Below are positions 26,815 to 36,706 of a stretch of 61,367 nt of DNA, in pieces. Numbering within the stretch: the first letter of the stretch is position 1; every line of letters begins with the position of its first letter. This DNA is from Methylobacillus sp. GTDB lineage: Bacteria > Pseudomonadota > Gammaproteobacteria > Burkholderiales > Burkholderiaceae_C. Both the position numbers and the translations under genes were made by a program. Under the pieces are notes generated by a model that was not told where the DNA came from, ran no database searches, and worked only from the letters and a program-made list of their open reading frames with translations. The stretch lies in contig JABBAS010000031.1 in assembly GCA_018607835.1 (NCBI GenBank), positions 169,100-230,466 of the forward strand, in the 5' to 3' direction.

Positions 26815-28082
26815 TTCTGGAACTCCACGATAGAGATACCGTCTTGGCCTTTGACGAGCTGTCCCTGACAACTGGGTCGGCAATAAAAGTCTGCTTGGCT
26901 TAAATCAGCGACGGTACCAATGTCTTTGTCACCTCTTCCAGATAGGTTGACCAAAATAATTTTATCGGTGCTCATGGTTTTGGCCATTTTCATAGCCTGA
27001 GCAACCGCATGGCTGGACTCCAGAGCGGGAATGATCCCCTCCGTGCGGCATAGGTAGTGGAATGCATCTAGCGCTTCCTGATCGGTGATCCCCACATATT
27101 CTGCTCGCTTGATATCGGCGAGGTAGGCATGCTCTGGTCCGACGCCGGGGTAGTCCAACCCGGCACTGACCGAATGGGTCTCGGTGATTTGCCCCAGGTC
27201 ATCCTGTAGCAAGTAGGTGCGGTTGCCGTGCAAGACACCGGGGCTGCCACGGCTAATGGACGCGCTGTGGTGGCCGCTGTCCAGGCCCTCACCCGCGGCC
27301 TCCACGCCAATCAGTCGGACTGCCGAATGCGGAATGTAGGGATAAAAAATACCCATTGCGTTGCTTCCCCCACCAACGCATGCAACCACCGCATCGGGCT
27401 GGCGGTTTGTCATGGCGGGCATTTGGGTTAGGCACTCATCACCAATGATGCGCTGGAAATCGCGCACCATCATCGGGTAGGGGTGGGGGCCGGCGACCGT
27501 GCCAATGATGTAGAAGGTGTTTTCCACATTGGTTACCCAGTCGCGCATGGCCTCATTCAGCGCGTCTTTCAAGGTACGGCTGCCAGAGTCAACGGGGATA
27601 ACGGTTGCGCCCAGCAGCTTCATACGATACACATTGGGACTTTGACGTTTCACATCTTCGCTACCCATGTAGACGACGCACTCCAAACCGTAGCGTGCGC
27701 AGATGGTGGCGGTTGCTACGCCGTGCTGTCCCGCACCCGTCTCCGCAATGACACGTGGCTTGCCCATGCGTTTGGCTAGCATCGCCTGACCAATGACGTT
27801 ATTGATTTTGTGCGCACCGGTGTGGTTTAAATCCTCACGCTTGAGGTAAATTTGCGCCCCGCCCAACTCATCGCTGGTGCGTGCGGCGTGATAAATAGGA
27901 CTGGGGCGTCCCACGAAGTGGGCTAACTCCCGCTGGTACTCCGCCAAAAAATCGGGGTCGTTTTGGTATGTCGCATAGGCCTCGCTGAGTTCGGCGATGG
28001 CATGGGTCAGGGTTTCGCTGACGAAAGCGCCACCGTAGGTGCCAAAGTGGCCAGAGGCATCGGGTTGTTGGTAGTTAGACAT
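26811..28082 (-). CDS. trpB: Tryptophan synthase beta subunit, with C-terminal extension
   Basis: PLP enzyme joining indole and serine. Lys92 binds PLP ([10 protein letters not shown]), the catalytic Glu is in AETGAGQHG at about 114, and [10 protein letters not shown] binds phosphate. At 423 residues it is about 25 longer than most TrpB. After the normal end ([15 protein letters not shown], near 395) comes a tail with two cysteines ([10 protein letters not shown]), running into the trpA ribosome site. The tail could be a real small domain or a lost stop codon. It is preceded by trpF, 87 bases upstream. Confidence 0.95.
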   Translation of the reverse strand: MSNYQQPDASGHFGTYGGAFVSETLTHAIAELSEAYATYQNDPDFLAEYQRELAHFVGRPSPIYHAARTSDELGGAQIYLKREDLNHTGAHKINNVIGQAMLAKRMGKPRVIAETGAGQHGVATATICARYGLECVVYMGSEDVKRQSPNVYRMKLLGATVIPVDSGSRTLKDALNEAMRDWVTNVENTFYIIGTVAGPHPYPMMVRDFQRIIGDECLTQMPAMTNRQPDAVVACVGGGSNAMGIFYPYIPHSAVRLIGVEAAGEGLDSGHHSASISRGSPGVLHGNRTYLLQDDLGQITETHSVSAGLDYPGVGPEHAYLADIKRAEYVGITDQEALDAFHYLCRTEGIIPALESSHAVAQAMKMAKTMSTDKIILVNLSGRGDKDIGTVADLSQADFYCRPSCQGQLVKGQDGISIVEFQK

Positions 28083-28169
28083 CAGGTTCTCATTCTTAAA
28101 CGTATGACAGGGGTGGCGTGACCTAGCAATGTAGGCCGCGCGTCGCGTGTAGGCGCGTTGACTATGGGG

Positions 28170-28826
28170 TCAGGGCTTAGGAGCAGTGGCTTTGGCGGCT
28201 TCGCAAAAAGCCTGCATGAGCGCGGGATCTTTTACGCCCTTGCTGTGCTCAACGCCTGAGCTCACGTCAACTGCCCACGGCTGCGTGGTGCGAATGCCAT
28301 CGGTCACGTTTGCAGGTGTGAGCCCACCAGACAAAACGAGGCGACGCTTTACGTTTAGTTCGAGGTGTGACCACGGGAAAGCTGTCCAATCAAATGTCTT
28401 ACCGCCCCCGCCGTAGGCATCTATCTTTGCGTCTAGCAAAATGGCATCGGCTGCAGGGAATTGTTGTACAAATTGTAAAAGATTGAAGCCACCTGCGCCT
28501 GGACCTGTGGGAATACGCGCAACTTTCCAAAATGGGCGCGCGTAAGGGGTGCAATCGGCCTCGACTTCCTCCCCATGAAACTGTAGGCAGGCGTTGGGCA
28601 CGCGCGCGATGGCCTCGGTCACCATGGCCGGCGCGGCGTTAACGAACAGCAAAACGGGGGTCACGTGCGCAGGAAGGCGCGAAGCCAGTGCGTGAAGCTG
28701 GTCGGATTCGACGAATCGGGGGCTGGGTGGGTAGCACACGAACCCAATGTAATCGGCACCTGCCGCAACGGCGGCATCGACATCATCGGGTTGGGTGAGA
28801 CCGCAAATTTTGATACGGGTTGTCAT
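28170..28826 (-). CDS. trpF: Phosphoribosylanthranilate isomerase
   Basis: Amadori rearrangement of phosphoribosylanthranilate in tryptophan synthesis. The start RIKICGLTQPDD carries the catalytic Cys8; FVCYPPSPRFV, QFHGEE and LSGGLTPANV are also typical. The ATG at 28826 has GAGG six bases before it; an ATG four codons upstream would touch the truA stop. Length 218 residues. The order truA-trpF-trpB-trpA is conserved in Betaproteobacteria. Confidence 0.95.
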   Translation of the reverse strand: MTTRIKICGLTQPDDVDAAVAAGADYIGFVCYPPSPRFVESDQLHALASRLPAHVTPVLLFVNAAPAMVTEAIARVPNACLQFHGEEVEADCTPYARPFWKVARIPTGPGAGGFNLLQFVQQFPAADAILLDAKIDAYGGGGKTFDWTAFPWSHLELNVKRRLVLSGGLTPANVTDGIRTTQPWAVDVSSGVEHSKGVKDPALMQAFCEAAKATAPKP

Positions 28827-28838
28827 GGTTGGCCTCAT

Positions 28839-29666
28839 TTAAAGCGGCAGGCTGTCGACGTTATCACAGTGGTCTGGCAGGTCAAACGCGGGGGCATAAG
28901 TGGGACCCAAGAAGTACAAACCGTCTGCGCTAAATGTTGGCGAGGCGGCTTGGCGCGATCGGGCGGCCAAAACGCTTTCCAGCCACTGTGGCGGCTGTCG
29001 GCCTAGGCCAATATCAACTAAACACCCCATGATGTTACGAATCATGTGGTGCAAAAAGGCATTGGCCTCGAAGTCCACACGGACGTAGGCGCCCCGGGCC
29101 CTTACCTGTATGGGGGCGAGTGTCTTGATCGGTGTGTGTGATTGACACTGCGCCGCTCGGAAGGAGCTGAAGTCATGGGTGCCGGTGAGGGTATGTGCGG
29201 CCTCAGCCATCGCCTCCACATCAACCGATTGATGGATCCACCCGACACGACCCAAGTCGGTTGTGGGCCTGACGGCGCTGGCGCACAAAATGTAGGCGTA
29301 GCGTCGCTTGGTGGCACTCGCTCGCGCATGGAAGGTTTCGGGCACATGGCGTGCCCACTGCACCGCGATGGTCTCGGGCAGAAAGCGATTGCTTCCTCTT
29401 ATCCAAGATGACTCGCTGCGTTCAAACGGCGTGTCAAAGTGGACGACCTGCATGAGTCCGTGCACGCCAGCATCTGTGCGTCCTGCGCATAAAACACGCG
29501 GCCGCTCCCCCGTGGTGAACGCAGCCAACGCTTTTTCTAGGTGGTCCTGTACGGTATTGCCATCTGCTTGGCTTTGCCAGCCGTTAAAAGGCAAGCCGTT
29601 ATAGCTAATCCCCAGAGCGAGGCGTTGGTGAGTGGGGCGAGCGTTTTCGGGTGTCACCCCTGTCAC
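28839..29666 (-). CDS. truA: tRNA pseudouridine(38-40) synthase
   Basis: Isomerises uridines 38-40 in the anticodon arm. The catalytic Asp65 is in AGRTDAGVHG. The start SYNGLPFNGWQ and the NAFLHHMIRNIMG motif are typical. Start is GTG, sharing GTGA with the fimV stop. Length 275 residues. trpF begins 12 bases after its stop. Confidence 0.95.
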   Translation of the reverse strand: MTGVTPENARPTHQRLALGISYNGLPFNGWQSQADGNTVQDHLEKALAAFTTGERPRVLCAGRTDAGVHGLMQVVHFDTPFERSESSWIRGSNRFLPETIAVQWARHVPETFHARASATKRRYAYILCASAVRPTTDLGRVGWIHQSVDVEAMAEAAHTLTGTHDFSSFRAAQCQSHTPIKTLAPIQVRARGAYVRVDFEANAFLHHMIRNIMGCLVDIGLGRQPPQWLESVLAARSRQAASPTFSADGLYFLGPTYAPAFDLPDHCDNVDSLPL

Positions 29667-31411
29667 AGATCAAGATCGCTGGCTTTCAATGAGGTCACGT
29701 CGTTGATATCGCGTGACTTCATTGGGCCATACAGCGGGTTACCTGGGTCTAGTCGCTGGCCCCAGTCGCAACACTGCATCCACTCTGCTGAGTCTGGCTC
29801 GCTGATGTTTTGCAGTTCACGTGCCGTCGCCTCGTATGCGAGGTTTGCGCCTTGGTCGAGATGAAACTTCAGCAGCGCCATGTAGTAGTCGGGGCGGTCT
29901 GGACGAAGCGCTAAGCCCATGTTGATGGTGTGAATAGCCAGCTCATGCTCACCATCAGCCCATAAGGCGTTGGCCCGGGTTAAGGGGTCACCACCCGGCA
30001 CATCGGCGCTGTTTTCACTCAAAGCCGCGGGATTGAGTCCCCGTGAGAGCGCGTTGCTGACATCTGGGCTGTACAACGGGCTATCCCCATCGGTATCAAT
30101 TTTGGGCTCGAAGCGGCGTGGCCAGAACGCCCACACGACCACAATGAGGGTGAGGAACAACAGCGGGTTGAACCAGGGGTTCTTGACCTGTGGGTGTGAC
30201 CAAATGGGGTGGGCACGCACCCGCTCAAACAGCGTGGCGACTGACGTATCGCTCATTGACCCTGAGGCCGCAGCCTTTTCCTGTCCTGCAGGGAGTGCGG
30301 GCGCACTTACCAGTGGCTGGGCAGGGGCGCCGTCGGATCCCGTGGCCACAGCGCTGCTACCGTTGGTAGTCGCGTTGTCCCCGGTCGCGGCGGCTTGCGT
30401 CGCTTGTTCAGTCAGTGCCTGCAACGCTTCGACGCGCGCCTGTGCCTCGGTCTCAGCAGCCACACGCTCGGCCTGTGCGGCTTGCTCGGCGAGTGCCTCT
30501 AAGGCTTTTGCGTCGCGCTGCTCAGCAGCGAGCTCAAGACGGTCCCCGGTTGATGCCTTCTCCTTGCCATCGTTTTGAACGGCCCCCTTGCTTGGATCTT
30601 GGGTGACTTTAGCTGCGTCGACTTTGGCGGCTAGACGCTCTTTTCTGGCCTTAAATGCCGCGTTTTGAGCGGCAATCGTCTGGTTGGCGCTGGCTGCGTC
30701 AATAGCCAGCACAGCTGCCGCCGTCGGTAGTTGAACGGTGGCACCTGCCTTGATCAGGTTAACGTTGTCGGCTATGAAGGCAGAGGCGTTTTCATTCTGC
30801 AGGGCAACCAGCATTTGGTTCATGGTGGCGCCCTGACTGCGGGCGGACTTTAGACCGTCAAAGACGATTTCGCTGGCGGTTAACCCACGGGGCACAACCC
30901 GCGATGTCGGGGCAGCTGGCTGAACGGCAGCCGCGGGTATGTCTATTGTTAGCCGACGTTGCACGGTGCCCACCAGAGCGATGTCACCCTCCGATGAGGT
31001 ATTGCTGTAGCGCACGTTGAATAACAAGGTTACCTCGGGCTCACGGATGGCGCTGGTGCTGCGGATGAGCATGTACAGTGAGCCGTCGGCTCGCCGACGC
31101 ACCAAGTGCATGATGCCCTCAGGAGGCGTTAGGCCATTCTTTCCGTAATCATCATCGGAGGCAGATCGGACACGGACGCTGTCACTTTCGGCCGCAGGGA
31201 CGTTCTCAATGGCCACTTCCGCATTCAGCAATTGGCCGCGCTCCGAGTTGACCGTGATGGCGCCAAAGTCCACGGCCCACGAGGCAACCGCGCACGTGGC
31301 ACTGAACGTCAGAACCGCCAGCTGCTTGCACCACCGACTGAGTTGCACGCTCGGGCGCCCGTCTTTGGTAGGGGAGGGGGCGGGGTGCATCGTGCGATGT
31401 AGTGAGTGCAT
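29663..31411 (-). CDS. fimV: FimV-like membrane protein (polar hub family)
   Basis: Inner-membrane protein of the FimV/HubP family, linked to cell-pole organisation and type IV pili. A signal-type hydrophobic segment (about 30-47) precedes the FimV N-terminal domain (FGAITVNSERGQLLNAEVAI). A LysM-like FimV core lies at about 165-225, a Lys/Glu/Ala-rich coiled-coil at about 265-345, and a membrane helix (LLFLTLIVVVWAFW) at about 415-430. A short cytoplasmic TPR-like end follows. At about 582 residues it is shorter than Pseudomonas FimV. Start 31411 is used (31390 possible); longer frames enter asd. No pilus gene is visible nearby. Confidence 0.88.
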   Translation of the reverse strand: MHSLHRTMHPAPSPTKDGRPSVQLSRWCKQLAVLTFSATCAVASWAVDFGAITVNSERGQLLNAEVAIENVPAAESDSVRVRSASDDDYGKNGLTPPEGIMHLVRRRADGSLYMLIRSTSAIREPEVTLLFNVRYSNTSSEGDIALVGTVQRRLTIDIPAAAVQPAAPTSRVVPRGLTASEIVFDGLKSARSQGATMNQMLVALQNENASAFIADNVNLIKAGATVQLPTAAAVLAIDAASANQTIAAQNAAFKARKERLAAKVDAAKVTQDPSKGAVQNDGKEKASTGDRLELAAEQRDAKALEALAEQAAQAERVAAETEAQARVEALQALTEQATQAAATGDNATTNGSSAVATGSDGAPAQPLVSAPALPAGQEKAAASGSMSDTSVATLFERVRAHPIWSHPQVKNPWFNPLLFLTLIVVVWAFWPRRFEPKIDTDGDSPLYSPDVSNALSRGLNPAALSENSADVPGGDPLTRANALWADGEHELAIHTINMGLALRPDRPDYYMALLKFHLDQGANLAYEATARELQNISEPDSAEWMQCCDWGQRLDPGNPLYGPMKSRDINDVTSLKASDLDL

Positions 31412-31434
31412 AGCGGGGAGCGTCAATGGTTTGG

Positions 31435-32589
31435 TTAGTGAGTAAGTAGGATGCGAAGCATGCGGCGCAGTGGTTCTGCAGCGCCCCATAGCAGCTGGTC
31501 TCCTACAGTGAATGCACCAACGTACTCAGGCCCCATCGCTAATTTGCGAATGCGACCCACAGGTATCTGCATGGTGCCAGTCACTTTTACTGGCGTCAAG
31601 TCTCTGATCGTGTCTTCCCGGGTGTTGGGAACCACGCTTGCCCACTCGTTATCGTTGGCAATCATGTCTTCAATATCTGCGAGTGGCACATCCTTCTTCA
31701 GCTTGAATGTGAGCGCCTGACTATGGCACCGCATTGCGCCGACACGGACGCAAAATCCGTCCACTGGGATGGCGGCCGTGCCGAAGCCCTCGCCCAAGCC
31801 CAAAATCTTGTTGGTCTCCGCCATGGCTTTCCACTCTTCTTTGGACACGCCGTTGCCCAGGTCTTTGTCAATCCACGGGATCAGTGAACCACCGAGGGGG
31901 ACGGCGAAATTGGCTATTTCATCGCTAGACAACTGCCGTTGGGTTGCAACCACTTGGCGGTCGATTTCCAGAATCGCGCTTTTGGGATCATCTAACAACG
32001 ATTTAACGGCCTGGTTGATGGTTCCATATTGGGTGAGCAACTCGCGCATATGTTGCGCACCGCCGCCGGATGCCGCTTGGTAGGTTTGCGTGCTCATCCA
32101 TTCGACTAAACCGGCTTTATAGAGCGCGCCGACGCCCATGAGCATGCAGCTGACCGTGCAGTTCCCGCCAACCCAGTTTTTCCCGCCGCGTATCAAGGCA
32201 TCGCGTATGACGTTCATGTTGACGGGGTCTAGGGTGATGACCGCATTGTCTTCCATGCGCAGCGTTGACGCCGCATCAATCCAGTGACCTTGCCACCCCG
32301 TCGCGCGCAACTTGGCGAAGACGCTTGATGTGTAGTCGCCCCCTTGAGCGGTGACGATGGCATCACACCGCTTTAACGCGTCGATATCGTAGGCGTCTTG
32401 CAGCACGGTTTCATTTTTTGCCCAAATAGGTGCCTTGCCGCCCGCGTTCGACGTGGAGAAAAACAGCGGCTCGATCAGGTCAAAGTCGCCTTCTGCGGCC
32501 ATGCGGTCCATCAGCACGGAGCCAACCATGCCGCGCCAGCCGACAAGGCCAACCAAGTTTCCTGATAGTGCTTTGTTACCCGATGTCAT
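31435..32589 (-). CDS. asd: Aspartate-semialdehyde dehydrogenase
   Basis: NADPH-dependent reduction of aspartyl phosphate, leading to Lys, Met, Thr, Ile and diaminopimelate. The nucleotide loop is [10 protein letters not shown] (about 17-26), catalytic Cys144 is in GGNCTVS, and the later catalytic His is in [11 protein letters not shown]. Length 384 residues is typical of the gammaproteobacterial/betaproteobacterial type. It is placed between leuB and fimV, the usual Burkholderiales order. Confidence 0.96.
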   Translation of the reverse strand: MTSGNKALSGNLVGLVGWRGMVGSVLMDRMAAEGDFDLIEPLFFSTSNAGGKAPIWAKNETVLQDAYDIDALKRCDAIVTAQGGDYTSSVFAKLRATGWQGHWIDAASTLRMEDNAVITLDPVNMNVIRDALIRGGKNWVGGNCTVSCMLMGVGALYKAGLVEWMSTQTYQAASGGGAQHMRELLTQYGTINQAVKSLLDDPKSAILEIDRQVVATQRQLSSDEIANFAVPLGGSLIPWIDKDLGNGVSKEEWKAMAETNKILGLGEGFGTAAIPVDGFCVRVGAMRCHSQALTFKLKKDVPLADIEDMIANDNEWASVVPNTREDTIRDLTPVKVTGTMQIPVGRIRKLAMGPEYVGAFTVGDQLLWGAAEPLRRMLRILLTH

Positions 32590-32624
32590 GGGTGAGTTCT
32601 TTCTGTAGGTTGCGGTGCGTCTGC

Positions 32625-33701
32625 TTACTTTGTTAGGGCGGCGACAACGGCGTCGCCCATCTCGGCCGTGCCCACTTGTTGGGTTCCTGCACTGTAGATG
32701 TCAGGGGTACGCAGACCTTGTGACAGTACGTCTTTAACGGCCTGCTCTATCCGGTCGGCCGTCGCAGCATCGTTCAGGGAGTAGCGCAGCATCATAGCGG
32801 CTGACAGAATGGTCGCCAGCGGGTTGGCAAGACCCTTCCCCGCGATGTCCGGGGCACTGCCATGGCTGGGCTCATAGAGGCCTTGATTCTTGGTGTTGAG
32901 GCTGGCAGACGGCAGCATGCCAATCGAGCCAGTCAACATCGACGCTTCGTCGCTCAAGATATCGCCAAACATATTGCCGGTCACGATAACGTCAAAGCGC
33001 TTGGGCTCTTTTACAAGTTGCATGGCGGCGTTGTCCACATACATGTGATCCAAGGCCACGTCTGGGTAGGCTGTCCCCACTTCGGTAACCACATCTTTCC
33101 AGAACTGGAAGGTCTCCAACACATTCGCTTTGTCTACGCTGGTTACGCGCCCTTGGCGCTTGCGGGCGGCTTGAAATGCCACGTGGGCAATACGCTCAAT
33201 TTCGGGGCGCGAGTAACGCATGGTGTCAAAGGCCTCCTCCGCACCCGGGAAGTGCCCGTCCGTTGCAACGCGGCGGCCGCGCGGTTGGCCAAAATAGATA
33301 TCGCCTGTGAGTTCACGAATAATCAGAATGTCCAAGCCAGCGACCAGTTCTGGCTTAAGACTGGAAGCGTGCGTGAGTTGCTCGTAACAAATGGCGGGCC
33401 GGAAGTTGGCGAACAAGCCCAGCGCCTTGCGCAAGCCCAGAATAGCCTGCTCGGGTCGCAACGGGCGATCCAGCGTGTCGTACTTCCAATCGCCGACTGC
33501 GCCAAACAAAATGGCATCACTGTCTTTGGCTAGCTGCAGCGTGGCGTCGGGCAGCGGATGGCCGCTGGCCTCATAGCCTGCACCACCCACGGGTGCGGAT
33601 GCCATCTCCAATGGCAGATTCAGGGCCGTGAGGACTTTAACGGCCTCATCAATGATTTCAGGTCCGATACCATCGCCGGGAAGGATTGCAATTTTTGCCA
33701 T
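32625..33701 (-). CDS. leuB: 3-isopropylmalate dehydrogenase
   Basis: Oxidative decarboxylation of 3-isopropylmalate in leucine synthesis. GDGIGPEI opens the protein, with conserved [12 protein letters not shown], the catalytic Lys in [11 protein letters not shown] and Tyr/Asp in the following stretches, and [10 protein letters not shown] near the end. Length 358 residues. It lies 76 bases after leuD, with asd 35 bases downstream. Confidence 0.97.
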   Translation of the reverse strand: MAKIAILPGDGIGPEIIDEAVKVLTALNLPLEMASAPVGGAGYEASGHPLPDATLQLAKDSDAILFGAVGDWKYDTLDRPLRPEQAILGLRKALGLFANFRPAICYEQLTHASSLKPELVAGLDILIIRELTGDIYFGQPRGRRVATDGHFPGAEEAFDTMRYSRPEIERIAHVAFQAARKRQGRVTSVDKANVLETFQFWKDVVTEVGTAYPDVALDHMYVDNAAMQLVKEPKRFDVIVTGNMFGDILSDEASMLTGSIGMLPSASLNTKNQGLYEPSHGSAPDIAGKGLANPLATILSAAMMLRYSLNDAATADRIEQAVKDVLSQGLRTPDIYSAGTQQVGTAEMGDAVVAALTK

Positions 33702-33777
33702 GAGTAAAATTTAGTGAAACGAAAGAGGCCCTCGCACAGCTAGGGCAGCGTAGGGCAGGGCGGTAGACGGCTAGCGA

Positions 33778-34437
33778 TCAGCTTGAAGGGTTCACCATCG
33801 TATGAGCCAACCATGGCATGCGGGCTAAGCGTTCCGCTTCAAAGGTCTTAATTTTGTCGGTGTGTAAGAGCGTGAGCCCAATGTCGTCTAAGCCGTTCGT
33901 CAAGCAGTGCTTGCGGAAGGCTTCAACCTCAAACGGCACCTCACCCAGTTGGCTACCACGCACCACTTGGGCTTGTAAATCAATCGTGAGCTCGAAGCCA
34001 GGGAATGCCAGCACTTCGTCGAACAATTTGGAGATAACCGGCTCAGGCAAGACGATAGGTAACAGACCGTTTTTGAAGCAGTTGTTAAAGAAAATGTCGG
34101 CAAAGCTCGGTGCCAGAATAGCGCGAAACCCGTATTGGTCGATGGCCCAGGGCGCGTGTTCGCGCGACGAGCCACAGCCAAAATTTTTACGCGCCAACAG
34201 GACAGAGGCGCCTTGATAACGTGGCTGATTCAAAATGAAGTCGGGATTCGGGCGACGGGTACTCGGATCTTGCCCGGGAAAGCCCGCGTCCAGATAGCGC
34301 CATTCGTCGAATAAGTTGGGACCAAACCCTGTCTTACGAATCGACTTTAAAAACTGCTTTGGAATGATCGCGTCGGTATCCACGTTCTCGCGATCCATGG
34401 GGGCAACGACGCCTGTGTGTAAATTAAATTTTTGCAT
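33778..34437 (-). CDS. leuD: Isopropylmalate isomerase small subunit
   Basis: Swivel-domain subunit pairing with Leu[18 protein letters not shown] is near the N terminus, and the substrate-binding loop [17 protein letters not shown] is intact. Length 219 residues. It lies 21 bases after leuC; the entericidin-like gene found in some Burkholderiales between them is not present. Confidence 0.96.
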   Translation of the reverse strand: MQKFNLHTGVVAPMDRENVDTDAIIPKQFLKSIRKTGFGPNLFDEWRYLDAGFPGQDPSTRRPNPDFILNQPRYQGASVLLARKNFGCGSSREHAPWAIDQYGFRAILAPSFADIFFNNCFKNGLLPIVLPEPVISKLFDEVLAFPGFELTIDLQAQVVRGSQLGEVPFEVEAFRKHCLTNGLDDIGLTLLHTDKIKTFEAERLARMPWLAHTMVNPSS

Positions 34438-34458
34438 GTGCTGTTTACTCTCGCTTGC

Positions 34459-35880
34459 TTACGCGATGGTTCGAACGTCAACGAAGTGACCCATCACGGC
34501 GGCGGCTGCGGCCATGGCGGGACTCACCAAGTGGGTGCGCCCTTGCGCGCCTTGACGGCCCTCAAAGTTTCGGTTGCTGGTCGATGCACAACGCTCGCCC
34601 GGTTCAAGGCGGTCAGCATTCATCGCCAGACACATAGAGCACCCGGGCTCACGCCACTCAAAACCGGCGGCCTTGAAGATCTCATGCAAACCCTCTTTTT
34701 CGGCTTGCGCTTTCACCAGTCCAGATCCGGGGACCACCATGGCCACTTTCAAGTTAGTCGCCACACGACGTCCCAGCTTCTTCACGACCGCTGCCGCGGC
34801 ACGCATGTCCTCGATACGGCTATTTGTGCAAGAGCCGATAAATACCTTATCGACGAAGATATCTGCAATGGCCTTACCAGGCTCCAGACCCATGTAGGTT
34901 AGCGCGCGTTCTGTTGCCTCACGCTTATTGGCGTCTTTGATTTTTTCAGGGTCTGGCACAAAACCATCGATGCCAACCACCATCTCTGGTGAGGTGCCCC
35001 ATGTGACTTGCGGCACGATGGTCGCACCATCAATCACCACGGTCTCATCAAAGCGAGCGCCTGGGTCTGAGCGCAAGGTGCGCCAGTAGGCCTCGGCTTG
35101 TTGCCATTCAGGTCCTGTTGGCGAGAACGGCCGTCCCTTGACGTATTGGATGGTCTTGTCATCAACGGCAACCAAGCCTGCGCGGGCACCCGCTTCAATC
35201 GCCATATTGCACACCGTCATGCGGCCTTCAATCGATAACTCGTGCATGACCGCACCACCAAATTCAATGGTGTAACCCGTACCGCCTGCGGTTCCTATAC
35301 GACCGATGATGGCCAGCACCACGTCTTTGGCCGTGCAGCCCATCGGCAGTTTGCCATCCACGCGGACGAGCATGTTCTTTGCCTTTTTTGCGAGCAATGT
35401 TTGCGTCGCCATGACGTGTTCGACTTCGCTGGTACCAATGCCATGGGCCAAAGCGCCGAAGGCACCATGCGTTGATGTATGTGAGTCACCGCAGACCACT
35501 GTCATGCCAGGCAGGGTTGCGCCATTCTCAGGTCCGATGACGTGCACGATGCCTTGGCGCTTAGACAAAAACGGGAAGTAAGCCGCCGCGCCGTAAGCCG
35601 CCATGTTGTTGTCTAGCGTGACGACCTGTTCTTTGGAGATCGGGTCGGTAATGCCGTCATAGCCCTTGTCCCAGCCCTGCGTTGGGGTGTTGTGGTCAGC
35701 CGTTGCCACAATTGAACTGGCACGCCACAAGGGGCGCTTGGCTTGACGCAGGCCCTCAAAAGCCTGGGGGCTGGTGACCTCGTGTACGAGGTGGCGGTCA
35801 ATGTACAGAACGGCTGTGCCGTCTTCTTCAGAGTGAACGACGTGTTCATCCCAAATTTTGTCGTAAAGCGTGCGTGACAT
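34459..35880 (-). CDS. leuC: Isopropylmalate isomerase large subunit
   Basis: Aconitase-family [4Fe-4S] subunit converting 2- to 3-isopropylmalate. Cluster cysteines are visible in FIGSCTNSR (near residue 351) and [10 protein letters not shown] (near 412 and 415). [15 protein letters not shown] and GTSEVEHV are also typical. Length 473 residues. It is first in the leuCDB-asd-fimV-truA-trpFBA-accD run. The roughly 150-base leader I can infer shows no leucine-rich leader peptide, so attenuation is unlikely. Confidence 0.97.
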   Translation of the reverse strand: MSRTLYDKIWDEHVVHSEEDGTAVLYIDRHLVHEVTSPQAFEGLRQAKRPLWRASSIVATADHNTPTQGWDKGYDGITDPISKEQVVTLDNNMAAYGAAAYFPFLSKRQGIVHVIGPENGATLPGMTVVCGDSHTSTHGAFGALAHGIGTSEVEHVMATQTLLAKKAKNMLVRVDGKLPMGCTAKDVVLAIIGRIGTAGGTGYTIEFGGAVMHELSIEGRMTVCNMAIEAGARAGLVAVDDKTIQYVKGRPFSPTGPEWQQAEAYWRTLRSDPGARFDETVVIDGATIVPQVTWGTSPEMVVGIDGFVPDPEKIKDANKREATERALTYMGLEPGKAIADIFVDKVFIGSCTNSRIEDMRAAAAVVKKLGRRVATNLKVAMVVPGSGLVKAQAEKEGLHEIFKAAGFEWREPGCSMCLAMNADRLEPGERCASTSNRNFEGRQGAQGRTHLVSPAMAAAAAVMGHFVDVRTIA

Positions 35881-36036
35881 GGTGTTTCCTATTAGTCAGC
35901 CGGACATTTTATTCCCTAAGCGTGCGCCTTGCCCCTGCCAGCGGTCTCAGAATGCCAATTAGCGGACAGGTGAGCGCTTTGGCGGGTTGGGGGCTGAGCA
36001 GGGTTACCCACGCAAGTCTCGTAAATAATAAAAAAT

Positions 36037-36089
36037 TTATAGCATTAAGTAGTTACATTGAATATTAATGAATTATTATGTAGTACTTA
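36037..36089. promoter_or_regulatory. AT-rich divergent promoter region with an operator-like dyad
   Basis: The 290-base gap between leuC (-) and the bactofilin gene (+) has a very AT-rich core at about 36020-36100. It contains an imperfect inverted repeat AAGTAGTTACAT (36048-36059) / ATGTAGTACTT (36079-36089). TATAAA on the minus strand (36042-36037) could be the leuC -10, and TATTAT (36075-36080) a -10 for the bactofilin. -35 matches are poor on both strands, which suggests an activator. The rest of the gap shows nothing else. Confidence 0.35.
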
Positions 36090-36170
36090 GATACGCATAA
36101 AGGTGGTTGTATGTTGGTTGCTCCCTTTTCAAATTGATTTCGCCCCGCGGCCGTTGACCGCAGTCCATCC

Positions 36171-36578
36171 ATGAGCTTCATCAGTTTGGGCACCACGCTA
36201 AAAGGTGATGTTTCTTCTGATGCGCCGGTATTACGCATAGATGGGCATGTTGAGGGGGACGTCCATCTGACCGATGGCCTCTTAACAATTGGCCAGATGG
36301 GGTCAGTGGCTGGAAATATCGACGCCAAAAATATACGTTTGGTTGGGCGTGCCAGCGGTCGTATGTCTGCCAGCGAGCGTATCGAGTGCATGCCCTCAGC
36401 CGTCTTTAAAGGCCACCTAATGGCAGATGGTGTCTCTGTTTGGGCCGGTGCGAAAATCACGGGCACCATGGCGTTGACCGCAGGTCAGACGCAGGCTAGC
36501 GTTGACCCAGTGCCGCGATTGATGGATGCCCACGCCGACGTGGCCTCGCCCAAGGCCATGGTCGCAAGCGCAGGCTGA
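36171..36578 (+). CDS. Bactofilin (polymer-forming cytoskeletal protein)
   Basis: Small beta-helical cytoskeletal protein of the bactofilin (DUF583) family, which polymerises without nucleotide. The 135-residue chain has the repeating hydrophobic/Gly pattern of the fold: GTTLKGDVSSDAPVLRIDG, then VEGDVHLTDG, SVAGNIDAKNIRLVG, FKGHLMADGVSVWAGA. Termini are short and unstructured. It stands alone, without the M23 peptidase gene often beside bactofilins. It ends at a terminator shared with the convergent gltA. Confidence 0.88.
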   Translation: MSFISLGTTLKGDVSSDAPVLRIDGHVEGDVHLTDGLLTIGQMGSVAGNIDAKNIRLVGRASGRMSASERIECMPSAVFKGHLMADGVSVWAGAKITGTMALTAGQTQASVDPVPRLMDAHADVASPKAMVASAG

Positions 36579-36632
36579 CGCGGGTATCAGGTGTGGGTCC
36601 GCCCGTTCGGGGGACTTACAAGGCCAACAACA

Positions 36633-36665
36633 AAAAAGCCCGCGGGTGACACCAGCGGGCTTTTT
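36633..36665. terminator. Bidirectional terminator between bactofilin and gltA
   Basis: AAAAAGCCCGC (36633-36643) pairs with GCGGGCTTTTT (36655-36665) around an 11-base loop. The A run and T run on the two sides serve both strands. Both flanking genes converge on it. Confidence 0.9.
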
Positions 36666-36706
36666 CTATGCACTCAGCCAAGCTAACCGTGCTTGGCGTC
36701 GTCCGT

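Noticed and set aside
35881-36030. Leucine attenuator leader peptide before leuC
   Set aside because: The minus strand upstream of leuC has no short frame with leucine codons. The only ATG near the gene leads to a stop after two codons.
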